This document shows, in pieces, positions 22,566 to 34,077 of a DNA stretch of 64,000 nucleotides. The translations under genes and the position numbers were made by a program. The notes beneath the pieces were generated by a model. It did no database searches and was not told where the DNA came from. It was given only the letters and a program-made list of their open reading frames with translations. Positions within the stretch are counted from its first letter, which is position 1. Every line of letters begins with the position of its first letter. The stretch comes from Larix kaempferi (Eukaryota; Streptophyta; Pinopsida; Pinales; Pinaceae). Location of the stretch: contig BSBM01000386.1 of assembly GCA_027924585.1 (NCBI GenBank), positions 4,786,001 to 4,850,000 on the forward strand, read 5' to 3'.

Positions 22566-23536
22566 TGTTATACCTCTATATTCCACAGTGTCGCATCTCC
22601 ACCACAAACAGTGTTGACGACACTTCCCCTGCTATTTGAACCACCTAGAAGATGAGTGACCCTGGAAGGTGAATCTACCCTGACAAGTTCTGACCCAGCT
22701 GAGACTTTATTTACACACACTGCCGCGTCTTGCTCAGTTATAGGCGCGCGGTACTCCACACTACCGTGCTATGATGTTTCCCCAGAACGCGGTAGTACCG
22801 CGTCATGTTCAGACCACAGGGCGCGGTAGAATTTTTATAGTCTTTTTTCCATGGCTTTTGGGATTTTGGATTTTCGAAGATAATGGAAGATTGGGGTCCC
22901 TGATTCGATCTCAACTCATTTCCCTCGATTAGAAACTCTGATCCACTTATCTCTCCATAGATCCACCCATCTCTCTTGTTAGTTAACCTTACCATACACT
23001 ATAAAAGAGAGGCATTCCATGGGGAAAAGGGAGGACTCTTGGTAGTACCAAACTTATGGTCTTGCAGCATTGTGGAGATAGCTAGAGGAGAAGGCACTTG
23101 GAGCTAGAGGATTGGCTTGGACATCAAGCACCTTTTGTAAGTATTCTTCAAGTTGTAATAAGATAACTTGTCTTGTCTTTCCCATTTCATGTGTATTGTT
23201 TAAGTCTTTAGCATGGAATGTATCTAATCTGGATTTGAATTTAATTTTTATATCCAAGGTATTCGGAAGCTTGCATGTTTGTTCTTTGATTGATCTTAAC
23301 AGGTTCTACATTGGAGCACTTGGATCAAAAAGCTAGAAACGGGACAAACGTCGAATTGAAAGGTATGTCATATCTCTGATTTGTTTCTGAATGCATATGA
23401 TCTTGCTGTAAAAATTAATTCAGGAATCTCAAGGTAGCATTTGTTTAGACTTGTTTCTTGCTTTAGAGTTAGTTAAAAATCTACTTTAAAGTTAAGGGAG
23501 TTTTTACTTATCCGTAGGGCAGAATTCCACATAACA
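22566..23536 (+). repeat. 3' LTR of element A (971 bp)
   Basis: Starts TGTTATACC after the polypurine tract and ends CA at 23535-23536. It matches 8002-8934 from 22603 onward. Its first 37 bp have no match at the left end of the element. Confidence 0.85.
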
Positions 23537-23990
23537 AGCATGAGAGTACTATAATAGAAAATAAATAACTAATAAGCATGCAATAAATCATATCATAATA
23601 TTAAATACAAGAATGTAATTCAAATACAATAAATGGATGGAAAAAAAAAACTCATATATTCTTCAAATGGAAAAGCATACAAATGTGTAATATCATTTGA
23701 GAAAAAATGATTTGAGGCAATTTCGCTCCAACACTCTCCTTGGGATGAGTCATTTTCCTTATTAAAATCTCTCTCTAGCTATAGTGACTGAAGAACACTT
23801 AGTTCCTTAATGAAATAACTCAAGTAAGAATGAATACAATGAATGGTAAAGATGAGAGAATGAGGTGTTTGATCTCCAAGCTCTTTCTTCCCACATGACA
23901 TTACAATTATTCTCTTCTTCAAGTCTACCCCATGGCTTTGATTTATAGGAAAATTATGAGATTCAATGAAGAAATATTTCCAAACCATCT
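23537..23990. other. AT-rich spacer, nothing recognised
   Basis: Right flank of element A up to the foldback structure. No ORF of note and no repeat partner in the window. Confidence 0.4.
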
Positions 23991-24029
23991 TCCCAAACCC
24001 TAGCACATACCCTCATCCAAACCCTAGCA

Positions 24030-24560
24030 CTAAACCATCTTCTTCATCCTCACCATCACCATCACCATCATCGTCAATGTCTTCATCATCACCACCATCT
24101 TCATCATCATCATTAACTCTAAATCTAACCCTAATTCAATTTCCTTCTATAACTCTAGCCCTAACCCTCACCCAAACCCTAGCACTAAGCCATCTTCTTC
24201 ATCCTCACCATCACCATCACCATCACCATCACCATCACCGTCACCATCATCATCATGTCTTCATCATCATCATTAACTCTAACTCTAACCCTAATTCAAT
24301 TTCCTTCTATGATTCTATCCCTAACCCTCACGCAAACCGTAGCACTAAGCCATCTTCTTCATCCTCACCATCACCATCACCATCACCATCACCATCACCA
24401 TCACCGTCACCGTCATCATCATGTCTTCATCATCATCATTAAATCTAACTCTAACCCTAATTCAAATTCCTTATATGATTTTATCCCTAACCCTCACCCA
24501 AATCGTAGCACTAAGCCATCTTCTTCATCCTCACCATCACCATCACCATCACCGTCATCG
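24030..24560 (+). repeat. Left CACCAT minisatellite of the foldback
   Basis: About three to four blocks of roughly 170 bp, each with AACCCTAGCACTAAGCCATCTTCTTCATCC followed by CACCAT/CATCAT runs and TCTAACCCTAATTC. The Ser/Pro- and His-rich translations are artefacts. Confidence 0.85.
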
Positions 24561-24589
24561 CAGAGTTGACCCTTGTGTTTAAAAATTAC

Positions 24590-25845
24590 ACACTCCCTCA
24601 CTGAGAGAAACCCTAGTTTCCAAGATGGATGCTCAAGATGGCACCGAGGCCATGGGACCGAAGGAGAGGGGCACCCCTAGCACCGGAAGAGAGTCTTGCA
24701 GGTGTGTCTAGGCAGGTTCCGGCTGGGAACGCTGACCGTAAGTGCCCGACGGACGATTTTGCAGAGTTGACCCCCGTGTGCAAAAATTGCACACTCCCTC
24801 ACTGAGCAAAAGCCTAGTTTCCAAGATGGACGTACAAGATGGAACCAGGGCCACGGGACCAGAGGAGAGGGGTGCCCCTGGCACTATCCCGGCGTCCTGA
24901 ATCCAACGGAGTCAATGGTTCATCAATCGGAGCAACAATCGTCATTCTATGGCTCGTTCCGTCTCACATCCAAAAGGCCTTTAGGGAAACCTGCTGGATA
25001 CCTGCCAGGGGCATAGAAGTCCAACCGTGTAGCAAAACCAGGCTCTAGGGAGTCCTGCAGGTGTGTCTAGGCAAGTTCCAGTCGGGAACGCTGGCCATAT
25101 GTGCCCGACGGACAATTTTGCAGAGTTGGCCCCCGTGTGCAAAAATTGCACACTCCCTCACTGAGCAAAACCCTAGTTTCCAAGATGGACATTCAAGATG
25201 GCACCGGGGCCATGGGACCAAAAGAGAGGGGTGCCCCTAGCACTATCCTGGCATCCTAAATCCAATGGAGTCGATGGTTTGTCGATCGGAGCCACGGTCA
25301 TCATTCTATGGCTCGTTTCGTCTCGCATCCAAAAGGCCTTCAGGGACACCTGTCGGGGGCATAGAAGTCCAACCGTGCAGCAAAACTGGGCTCTGGGGAG
25401 TCCTACAGGTGTGTCTAGGCAGGTTCCGGCTGGGAACACTAGCTGTAAGTGCCTGAAGGATGATTTTGCAGTGTTGACCCTCGTGTCCAAAAATTGCACA
25501 CTCCCTCACTGAGCAAAACCCTAGTTTCCAAGATGGACGTACAAGATGGCATCGGGGCCACGGGACCGGAGGAGAGGGGCACCCCTGGCACTATCCCAAT
25601 GTCCTAAATCCAACGGAGTCGACGGTTCATCGATCGGATCCATGGTTGTCATTCTATGGCTTGTTCCATCTTGCATCCAAAAGGCCTTCAGGGACACCTG
25701 CTGGATACCTGTCGGGGGAATAGAAGTCCAACCGTGCAGCAAAACTGGGTTTCGGGGAGTCGTGTAGGTGTGTCTAGGTAAGTTCCGGTTGGGAACGCTA
25801 GCCATAAGTGCTCGCTGGATGATTTTCCAAAGTTGACCCCAATGT
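24590..25845 (+). repeat. P-type tandem repeats, left arm
   Basis: Units marked by ACTCCCTCACTGAG start at about 24591, 24792, 25151 and 25499. The last spacings are about 350-360 bp and the first is shortened. Each also holds CGATCGGAGCCACGG-type and GGCAGGTTCCGGCTGGGAAC-type blocks. Confidence 0.8.
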
Positions 25846-27981
25846 GAGGGCCATCCAAATTTGCTCAAGGGGGCCATTTCTTGTCCGGAGGCCCCCGGGT
25901 GTGCGTGGCCACCGTAGACAAGTCCACTATGGCCACATGGACCTATGGGGGCCGACCGAATCCAAGTCCGCTCACCGGTTTGGGTTCCATGGCCCCGGGG
26001 CAAATCCTCTACGTGTCCCTAAACGGCCCTGGGGTGCCCAACTAGAATTCCTGTGGCACCCAAAACGTTGCTCGGTTCACAAATTCGTCGACTCCAGTGG
26101 GTCTGGGACGGTGGGTTTCAGCTAGGGGACCCCCCACAGTGTCCCCTGAAGACCCGAAAGTGGTGTCAATGAGCCATCTCCGAAGCTAGGGTTTTGCTCA
26201 GTGATGGCCATTCCAAATTTGCTCAAGTGGGACATTTCTTGTCCAGATGCCCTCGAGCGTGCATGGCCACCGTGGATAGGTCCACAATGGCCACATGGAC
26301 CTGCGGGAGGTGACAGAGTCCAAGTCCTCTTGCCTTTGTTGGGTTCTGTGGCCCCGGGGCAAATCCTCCAGGTGTCCCTGAACGGCCTCGGGGTGCCCGA
26401 CTATAATTCCTTTGGTACCCGAACCATGGCTCAGTTCGCAAATCCGTCAACTCCGGCGGGTCCGGGACGACGGGTTTCAGCTAGGGGACCCTCCACAGCA
26501 TCCCCCAAAGACCCGAAAGTGGTGCCAACAAGCCATCTCCGGAGCTAGGGTTTTGCTCAGTGATGGCCATTCCAGATTCGCTCAAGGGGGGAATTTCTCA
26601 TCCGAATGCCCCCGGGCATGTGTGACCACCATGGACATGTCCACAATGGCCATGTGGACTTGTGGGGGCTAACGGAATCCAAGTCCGCTCGCCGGTTTGG
26701 GTTCCGTGGCCCCGGGGCAAATCCTCCAGGTGTCCCTGAACGACCCCGGGGTGCCCGACTAGAATGCTCGTGGCACCCGGACCATGGCTCTGCTCGCAAA
26801 TCTGTATACTTCGGCAGGTCTGGGACGACGGGTTTCCGCTAGGGGACCCCCTACAGCGTCCCCCAAAGACCCGAAAGTGGTGCCAATGAGCCATCTCCGT
26901 AGCTAGGGTTTTGCTCAGTGATGGCCATTCCAGATTCGCTCAAGGGGGACATTTCTTGTTCGGATACCACCGGGAATGCGTGGCCACCATGGATAGGTCG
27001 ACAATGGCCACGTGGACCTATGGGGGCCGATGGAATCCAAGTACGCTCACTGGTTTGGGTTCCGTGGCCCTGGGGAAAATCCTCCAGGTGTCACTGAACG
27101 ACCCCGGGGTGCCCAACTAGAATGCCCGTGTGTGAGTATTTTGATCACAGAAGATCTAGGAGCTATGGAGAACCTCACAAAATCGAATTAATTTGCAAAA
27201 CTGGTGGAAAAAATTTGAAAAGAAGATAATTTTACACACAATGTATGCTGAAAACTTTGATTAACTGACTGTCTAACATGTGAAAATGTTAGTAACAGGT
27301 TTTTATTACATCCATGAGAAATTCGAGAGCATTAGGTGGCTCAAGCTGAGTGTACAAGTCAACAATGCCAAATTGGCCTCAATCCCCCCTAGGTGGGTCC
27401 AACTCGATCCCAATCACCCCAAACAGTCACAAATTCTGGTGTGGAGGTGGATGAAGCATGCTTGGTCATTAATGAGCTCAAGGTAGGCGTGGGTGAGCAA
27501 GTAGAGGAGTTTGGGGGGCCCAAGGGAGCATTAAATGCTCCAAATCTAGCCAAAAATGGGCAAAATCCACCCTAGCGCCCTTGGTCAACTAAAATTCCCC
27601 AAAACAAGGAGAGAGGGCGCTCTAGCAATTAATGAGGGCGCACTTGTGGACAAAACAGGAGGCTGGGTGAACTGGTTTGCTTGGAAGTGGGTGTGAACAC
27701 TCTCAAAAGTGGGTATTTGACCAACTATAGTCACCTAGTCCAAACTATGGTTTAATTAAGCACATGGGCAAATAAAAATTTATGGACTATGGTACTAAGT
27801 GTGGATTACTGTTCTAACACCGTGGCACCCGGACCGTGGCTTGATTCGTGAATCCGTCGACTCTTGCGGGTTCGGGACTGTGGAGCAAATTCCCAAAGTG
27901 TCCCTGAATGGTCCCGGGGTGCCCGACTAGAATTCCCATAGCACCCAAAGGCCATTCCAGATTCGCTCAAGGGGGCCATTT
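25846..27981 (+). repeat. Q-type tandem repeats, left arm
   Basis: Units marked by GGCCATTCCAGATTCGCTCA start at about 25848, 26203, 26562, 26920 and 27945, a period of about 358 bp once the 694-bp insertion in the last gap is removed. Each holds CCACGTGGACCT-type and GTCCCTGAACGACCCCGGGG-type blocks. Confidence 0.8.
27131..27819. mobile_element. Solo LTR (689 bp) inside the foldback arm
   Basis: Begins TGTGAGTATTTTG and ends GTTCTAACA (TG...CA). The flanking CCGTG at 27126-27130 is repeated at 27820-27824, a perfect 5-bp target-site duplication. Removing the segment and one CCGTG restores the Q-repeat sequence (AATGCCCGTGGCACCCGG) seen in neighbouring units. No internal coding region, PBS or polypurine tract is present, so it is a solo LTR or a very short element. 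Confidence 0.88.
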
Positions 27982-28475
27982 CTCGTCTGGAGGCAGAAGA
28001 AGATCAATTTTCGACAAAAAAATGTAGGTAGCAGAAGAAGATCAATTTTTGACAAAAAAATGTAGTTATTACATGTGGAGGCTGCGGTTTCCCGTGGAAA
28101 ACGAGTGTAGGGTTGACCAGAGGAAAGATGTTGGGAAATGGGCTATTACATTAGATTTTTCAATGGGCGGCTATAGGTATCTATGCTTTGGTGGCTGTAG
28201 GTATCTACGCTTTTCTTCCGAGGGAAATCCTATTTCCATTGGAAGAAAAGCATAGATACCTACAACCGCCATATTTCCTTATGTAAACTGCTTTCCCATC
28301 GGAAAAGCTAATGTAATAGCCCATTTCCCAACATCTTTCCTTTGCTCAACCCTACACTCATTTTCCATGGGAAACCGCTGCCTCCACATGTAATAACTAC
28401 ATTGTTTTGTCGAAAATTGATCTTCTTATTCTAACTACATTGTTTTGTCAAAAATTGATCTTCTTCTGCCTCCGG
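27982..28475. repeat. Central palindrome of the foldback
   Basis: GTAGGTATCTACGCTTTTCTTCC (28197-28219) pairs with GGAAGAAAAGCATAGATACCTAC (28241-28263). Outside it, GGCAGAAGAAGATCAATTTT occurs twice on the left (27984-28050) and its complement twice on the right (28405-28470). The loop is about 20 bp. Confidence 0.85.
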
Positions 28476-29960
28476 ACGAGAAATGGCCCCCTTGAGTGAA
28501 TCTGGAATGGCCTTCATTGAGCAAAAACCTAGCTCTGGGGATGGCCCATTGGCACTACTTCCGGGTCTTTGGGGCACGCTGTGGGGGGTCCTTTAGCTGA
28601 AACTCATCGTCCCGGACCCGCCAGAGTCGATAGATTCACGAACCGAGCCACGGTCCAGGTGCTACAGGCATTCTAGTCGGGCACCCCGGGGTCGTTCAGG
28701 GACACTTTGGGCATTTGCTCTGCGGCCACGGAACCCAAACCAGCGAGAAGACTTGGATTCCATCATCCCCCACAAGTTCACGTGGCCATAGTGGACCTAT
28801 CCACGTTGGCCATGCACGCCCGGGGGCCTCCGGACGAGAAATGGCCCCCTTGAGCAAATTTGGATGGCCCTCACCAAGCAAAACCCTAGCTCTGGAGATG
28901 GCTCATTGGTACCGCTTCTGGGTCTTCGGGGGACGCTATGGGGGGACCCCTAGATGAAACCCACTGTCCTGGACCCACCAGATTCGACGGATTTGCGAAC
29001 TGAGCCACGGTTTGAGTGCCACAGGAATTCTAGTCGGGAACCCCGAGGTCGTTCAGGGACACCTGGAGGATTTTCCTCGAGGCCACGGAACCCAACCCGG
29101 TGAGAGGACTTGGATTTTGTTGCATCCCACAGGTCCACATGGCCATTGTGGACCTATCCACGGTGGCCACGCATGCCGGGGGGCATTCGGACGAGAAATT
29201 CCCCCCTTGAGCAAATTTGGATGGCCCTCACATTTGGGTCAACTTTGGAAAATCGTCCAGTGGGCACTTATGGCTACCGTTCCCAACCGGAACCTACCTA
29301 TACACACCTACACGACTCCGCGAAACCTAGTTTTGCTCCACGGTTGGACTTTTATGCCCCAACAGGTATCCAGTAGGTGTCCCTGAAGGCCTTTTGGATG
29401 CGAGATGGAACGAGCCATAGAATGACGACCGTGGCTCTGATCGATGAACTGTCGACTCCATTGGATTCAGGACGCCAGGATAGTGCCAGGGGTGCCCCTC
29501 TCCTCCGGTCCCGTGGCCCCGGTGCCATCTTGAACGACCATCTTGGAAACTAGGGTTTTGCTCAGTGAGGGAGTGTGCAATTTTTTCACATGGGGGCCAA
29601 CTCTACACAATCATCCGCCGAGAACTTACGGCCAACGTTACCGGCTGGAGCCTTCCTAGACACACCTTCAGGACTCCTGGGAGCCCGGTTTTGCTGCATG
29701 GTTGGACTTCTATGCCCCCGAGAGGTATCCATCAGGTGTCTCTGAAGGCCTTTTGGATGCGAGATAGAATGAGCCATAGAATGACGACCGTGGCTCCGAT
29801 CGACAAACCGTCGACTCTGTTGGATTCAGGATGATGGGATAGTGCGAGGGGCGCCCCTCTCCTCCAATCCCGTGGCCCCAGTGCCATCTTGAATGTCCAT
29901 CTTGGAAACTAGGGTTTTGCTCAGTGATGGAGTGTGCAATTTTTGCACACGGGGGTCAAC
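28476..29960 (-). repeat. Right arm: inverted Q and P repeats
   Basis: Complements of the Q marker occur at about 28494, 28855 and 29213, and of the P marker (GCTCAGTGAGGGAGTGTGC and variants) at about 29560 and 29918. The arm is shorter than the left one. Confidence 0.8.
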
Positions 29961-29964
29961 TCTA

Positions 29965-30262
29965 CAATGGTGATCGTGATGGTGATGGTGATGGTGATGG
30001 TGATGGCGATGATGAAGAAGATGGAATAGTTCTAGGGTTTGGGTGAGGGTGGGGGATATATTTATAGAAGGAAATTGGATTAGGGTTAGAGTTAGAGTTA
30101 ATGATGATGATGAATATGGTGGCGATGATGAAGACGTTGACGATGGTGGCGATGATGAAGACATTGACGATGGTGGTGATGCTGATGGTGATGATGAAGA
30201 TGATGATGATGATGGAGATGTTGATGAGGCGCCTAAAGATGTTGTTGGTGATGATGATGACA
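29965..30262 (-). repeat. Right GATGGT minisatellite of the foldback
   Basis: Runs of GATGGTGATG and GATGATGAAG, with TTAGGGTTAGAGTTAGAGTT between them, complement the left minisatellite. The Asp-rich and Met-rich open frames here are artefacts. Confidence 0.85.
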
Positions 30263-30290
30263 AGTCCCTCTAAGTGGTTATCTATCATGA

Positions 30291-30791
30291 TGACAAGTCC
30301 CTCTCAAGTATAGATCTCAAAAATACCACCCTTGAAACCTTATGATAACTCCCTACCCCAAGTGGAAGACCCTTCTATCCATACATGGATTCCTAGAAGG
30401 TTTAATCTACCACGTTAAATTTTCAAGACCATTGTAATAGACTATGTACTTCAAAAAATTTCCTAAAACCTAGGTAATTCTAATCTTGAGAACCTATCAA
30501 AACCACTATCTTAAAATGCTACAAACATAAATAGATATATTTAAGAAAATACTAACTCAATTTACTCAAATTTGATCCAAATTACATCACCATTTTATTC
30601 AACATAAAAGAGAAGCATGGAACAGTTTAATACATATAGGAAAAATAAAAAACATAGGCAAAGACATGTATGTATGTATGTATCAAGAAAAAATGCATGT
30701 ACCAATGAAATAACATTAAACTACACATACCTCGATGTAGAACATAACATTCTTTGATGCAATTCTTTTTCTTATGTAAAGTTGACTGGCC
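30291..30791. other. AT-rich spacer, nothing recognised
   Basis: Contains a short TGTATGTA run near 30670 and no supportable gene. It is the 3' flank of the broken gene to its right. Confidence 0.4.
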
Positions 30792-33700
30792 TCATTCAAT
30801 AAATCCATCTGGATCCTCTCTGTTTCTAATTGTCTCCATCAATCTCTCGTGCTCTGAATGAGGCAGGTAGTAGCGTACCTTGGTTGAGCTCTTGCTTGAT
30901 ATTGTCTGAAGATGGATGTTTGTGCCAATGATCAAGTTTGTGAAGTGATACACCACTGAACTTGGTCTGTAATCCATGAATACATGCCCGCTAGTCTTTC
31001 TTGACTTCCCATCTAGTGTAAGATATTCCCCCTTAACCACCATCAAGCCAGTAGGAAATTCAATTCCTTCATCATTGATTAATGATCCATAGAGGGTTTG
31101 CTTACCTTGGATGCACCATGCCAACCAATAATCCACTCCCCATTCATTGTCTTTCGGTGCAACAACTGCGTATATGTGTCCTGGTTGTACAAGATCTGAG
31201 ATATGCTCGTAGTCTGTAGAAATCGCTGACTGGCTCTCCTCTAACTGGGTTGTTTCAACAACTGCACATTGGTCTACTGCAAGTGACACACGATCCCATT
31301 CATCAACCCAGTCCATGCATTTGCATTCATCCCATTCGCCGCTGCTGCAAGGGTTGCAAAAGTATGCAATCTTTCGCGTCCATGTTTCAAATGTGTGGTT
31401 GTTTGAGCTTCAAATTGAATGAAATCCACGTGTTCCTTATACTGTTCCGCAACTATAGGAATGCTATCGATCTATGTAAACCACTAGCCAAAAATTTCTC
31501 CCCACACGTCTTGCCACCAATGATGTTTGTTGATCTCTTGCTCGTTCTGACATGTTGCGGAGCACCATTGAACTATGGATTCTGCATCTTGGATATGAGG
31601 TTCCCTGTCAAACCTCATCTCTTCCCTTCGTAGTGTGGTCTTGATGCATGCACCGGCCCCATCATGCTCGCCTTGGCCGTGCCCGGTCTCAAAATAGTTC
31701 CAGATATGGGGCACATTACAAGTCTTATGCAAAGTACTCATCCATTGGAATACTCGGGCATTTTAGAACTGGCCTGCACAACCATCCGACCATATCCAAT
31801 GCTGATCCATCTATATATCTCTCTCCTTCAACTGATCATAGAAAATTCGAAAACAATGTTGCACATAATGCAGATCATGGGTTCTATCATCACTTATGTA
31901 AAAGTTTGTCTCCTTCAGTATTATCCTCTTGTCATTGATGCTCTCTGGCCCATGCCTATACATAATATGTACCATGATGCTGACTTGGTCTGAATGGTAG
32001 TATTGACTCTGGATTGCATTTTGTGGCTGAAGGGTGTAATTTTCTACAAAATCCACAATTGACACTATGGTTCCAACGGGAAATGTGTCCCTGCATTTTC
32101 TGTACTGCTCATCTTGCCATCGTGCTACATTCACATGTTGAACATACTACTCGGTTTTCTCGTAGAATTCCATCAAGAAGTCACATACTCGTACCTATTA
32201 CCATGGAAACAAGGGAAATATTACAATGTGGCCTTTGGAAAAATGTATATGCCATAAATTGAACGTGTAATATGAAAAATATGCAATATTCATTTGTACC
32301 TGTGACTTTACCAATGCAATCTTTTTACATTCTCTGACATTGTCTAATTGATAGGTCACGTACTTGAAGCTCTGCGTCTCCACACCCATCATCCCAAATT
32401 ATGTGTCCTTTCTTTCATGAATGCAATAGTTCAAAAGAGAAAACCCACTGCACATAGAACATGTCCCATATAGACATGATTTTTTATAATACTTGTGTCC
32501 TTCGGGCCTTGGACACATGATGTTGTGGATAAAGTCTCTTGATGCATTCGATGGTACTATGGATTCATTGCAGCCCTACACAATGTTAGTATGCAAATCA
32601 CAAAATATATGTTTATATGTGTCATAATAATATTCATATTCTACATGGTATCTACAACAACAAGTGTTCTGATCAATGCATATACGAACGTACCATGGTT
32701 TGCATTTCTCAAAGGACCTTTGGCCAAGGTTCAATTGTGTGTTCTCGTTCCTGAATCTCTCATAGAGTTCAGTCTGTGTGGTGTCAAGGAAGTGTTTAAC
32801 ATGGGGCTCACGTTCAATATAACCTTTTCTCAGTTTTAGCACGTCTCTTTGGTTTGATGAAGGTCTAGTATGATCATGCCAAAAAATTTGTACTAACTCC
32901 TTAACAACATCAATTAGCTTCCTATCTACACAAGGAAACCTACCAACAAAATCCCAACAATCGTTTCCATCCGGAGTGTCAATATTTTCTCTTATAACAG
33001 AGTACTTTTTAATAGTATTTCTATTTAATTTGAGTATGTGAGAAGTGTGTGATAGCAGGCGACGTTGCCTTGTGGACTTGCTTACAACTGATTCGGCTAA
33101 AACACAACGAGCCGCACAAAGATCTTTTGTACGAGACTTCTTCCCAATCACATTAAATGCGGATTGGATATTTCTAACAATATGACTGTTGGCCTCCGAA
33201 CTTTTAACCATCTTTATTCCCAAAATTATCCTAACAACAGCTAAAGAACGTGACTTTAACAAACATAGCAATAATTGACATTTACCTGCATCACCTTTGG
33301 ATTCAAAATATTCTTTGACAATTTTGTTGCATTGCCATTCGATAGTGCGTTTTGGCAACTTGCCTTCAAGCCTCGACATAGCACTCTCATCCACATGAAT
33401 ACGTCTAGGAGTTCTTCTTCTTGCACTGGAAAGTCGAGGTAGGGAGGGTGGACATGAGACATGAATACCGGAGCTTGTTTGTTGTGGTGCTTCATTCATA
33501 GATTGGCCCATAATGGGAGTGTGGTCGACAGGGTTGTGGTCTTCTTGGGGAGATTGAAAATTAGGCAAGGCTTGTATGTCCATCTCTACACATGCAGCAT
33601 CTCCCAAAATTATTTTGTCGTGAGGAACTTCAGAATGACTCATCGATGGATTGTTGGTTGGAGATTGTGTTGATGTTGGAATTTGAGTTGGGTCCGTTGG

Positions 33701-33899
33701 ACGTGACCGCTTTACCCATGGTTCTGAACAAGAGGTTGTCATGTCAACAACTATGTTAGGATCAGTGGCAGGATCTGGGGCAATGATAGGACCATGTCTC
33801 AATCTTTCCATTCCCAACCTGGCCTTTTCTCTTAAGTCATAGACCTTTTCAATGGGAAGATTCCTTCTATTTTTTTTTTGCTTTTCGTGAGTTTTCCAT
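30792..33899 (-). pseudogene. Intron-containing gene, probable RNase-H-fold (DDE-type) transposase relative, broken
   Basis: Minus strand. A possible ATG near 33899 is put out of frame by a 10-A run; the main frame is clear from about 33840. An N-terminal Pro/Ser/Thr-rich part is followed by RRTPRRIHVDE, a helical region, then KLRKGYIEREPHVKHFLD and a Cys-rich stretch (TCCCRYHVEYEYYYDTY). An intron at 32195-32299 (105 bp, GT...AG, phase 0) joins KSQ to VRVCDFLMEF. The next exon holds IVSIVDFVENYTLQPQ, IWSDGCAGQF and HGQGEHDGAGACIK, which I read as the three acidic positions of a DDE-like core. A C-terminal part ends at 30792. Stops at 32576, 32397, near 32156, 31811, near 31772 and 31484, and a frameshift near 31330, make it a pseudogene. 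I know similar proteins exist in plants and animals but not their function. Confidence 0.6.
32195..32299 (-). other. Predicted intron in the broken DDE-like gene
   Basis: The donor CAG|GTACAA and an acceptor reading AATAG| bound 105 bp. Removal keeps the frame (phase 0) and the stretch itself has no similarity to the protein. Confidence 0.5.
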
Positions 33900-34077
33900 A
33901 TCCAAAAGTCTCTTTAACACAACTACCAGGCCTATCCCTACAAAAGAAACAACAAATAAGATATTAGTGCCATTATACAATGAACTTGACACATTCCAAC
34001 ATATCTTACCACTTTACAAATTAACATATACAACTACAGACTATGTTGGTTTATTTGTGTTCGAATAAACATCATTA

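Larger units (their letters stand above)
8002..23536 (+). mobile_element. Element A: Ty3/Gypsy retrotransposon, Tat lineage (15.5 kb)
   Basis: Two LTRs (8002-8934 and 22566-23536, about 97% identical by eye) enclose a PBS, gag, protease, RT, RNase H, integrase, a second RNase H, and an antisense gene. A second RNase H after integrase and an antisense ORF before the 3' LTR are both known traits of the plant Tat/Ogre/Grande group, so the lineage is fairly secure. Reading frames are broken by stops (10752, 12417, 13172, 14518, 15079) and by frameshifts between 12419 and 12725, near 14170 and near 17800, so it cannot be autonomous. No matching target-site duplication was found because the left edge of the 5' LTR is not clean. 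Confidence 0.9.
24000..30290. mobile_element. Large foldback (inverted-repeat) structure with tandem-repeat arms
   Basis: The right half reads as the reverse complement of the left. From outside inwards each arm has a CACCAT-type minisatellite with CCCTAA/TTAGGG phrases, then units with ACTCCCTCACTGAGCAAAACCCTAGTTTCC ('P'), then units with GGCCATTCCAGATTCGCTCAAG ('Q'), then a central palindrome at about 28230. The left arm holds about four P and five Q units; the right about three Q and two P. No coding capacity survives; open frames here are repeat artefacts. Foldback transposons with repeat-built arms are known from flies and plants. No transposase or TSD was seen, so mobility is inferred. 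Confidence 0.75.

Noticed and set aside
24115-24490. Telomere-like CCCTAA phrases
   Set aside because: Only isolated units within longer repeats, not a continuous CCCTAAA array, so not an interstitial telomere.
23966-24569. Ser/Pro-rich and His-rich open frames of 104-158 residues
   Set aside because: They translate a CACCAT/CATCAT minisatellite that is open in several frames; composition only, no conserved domain.
25198-29834. Many 60-160 residue frames in the foldback arms
   Set aside because: They recur in each repeat unit in several frames and on both strands, with no conserved protein.
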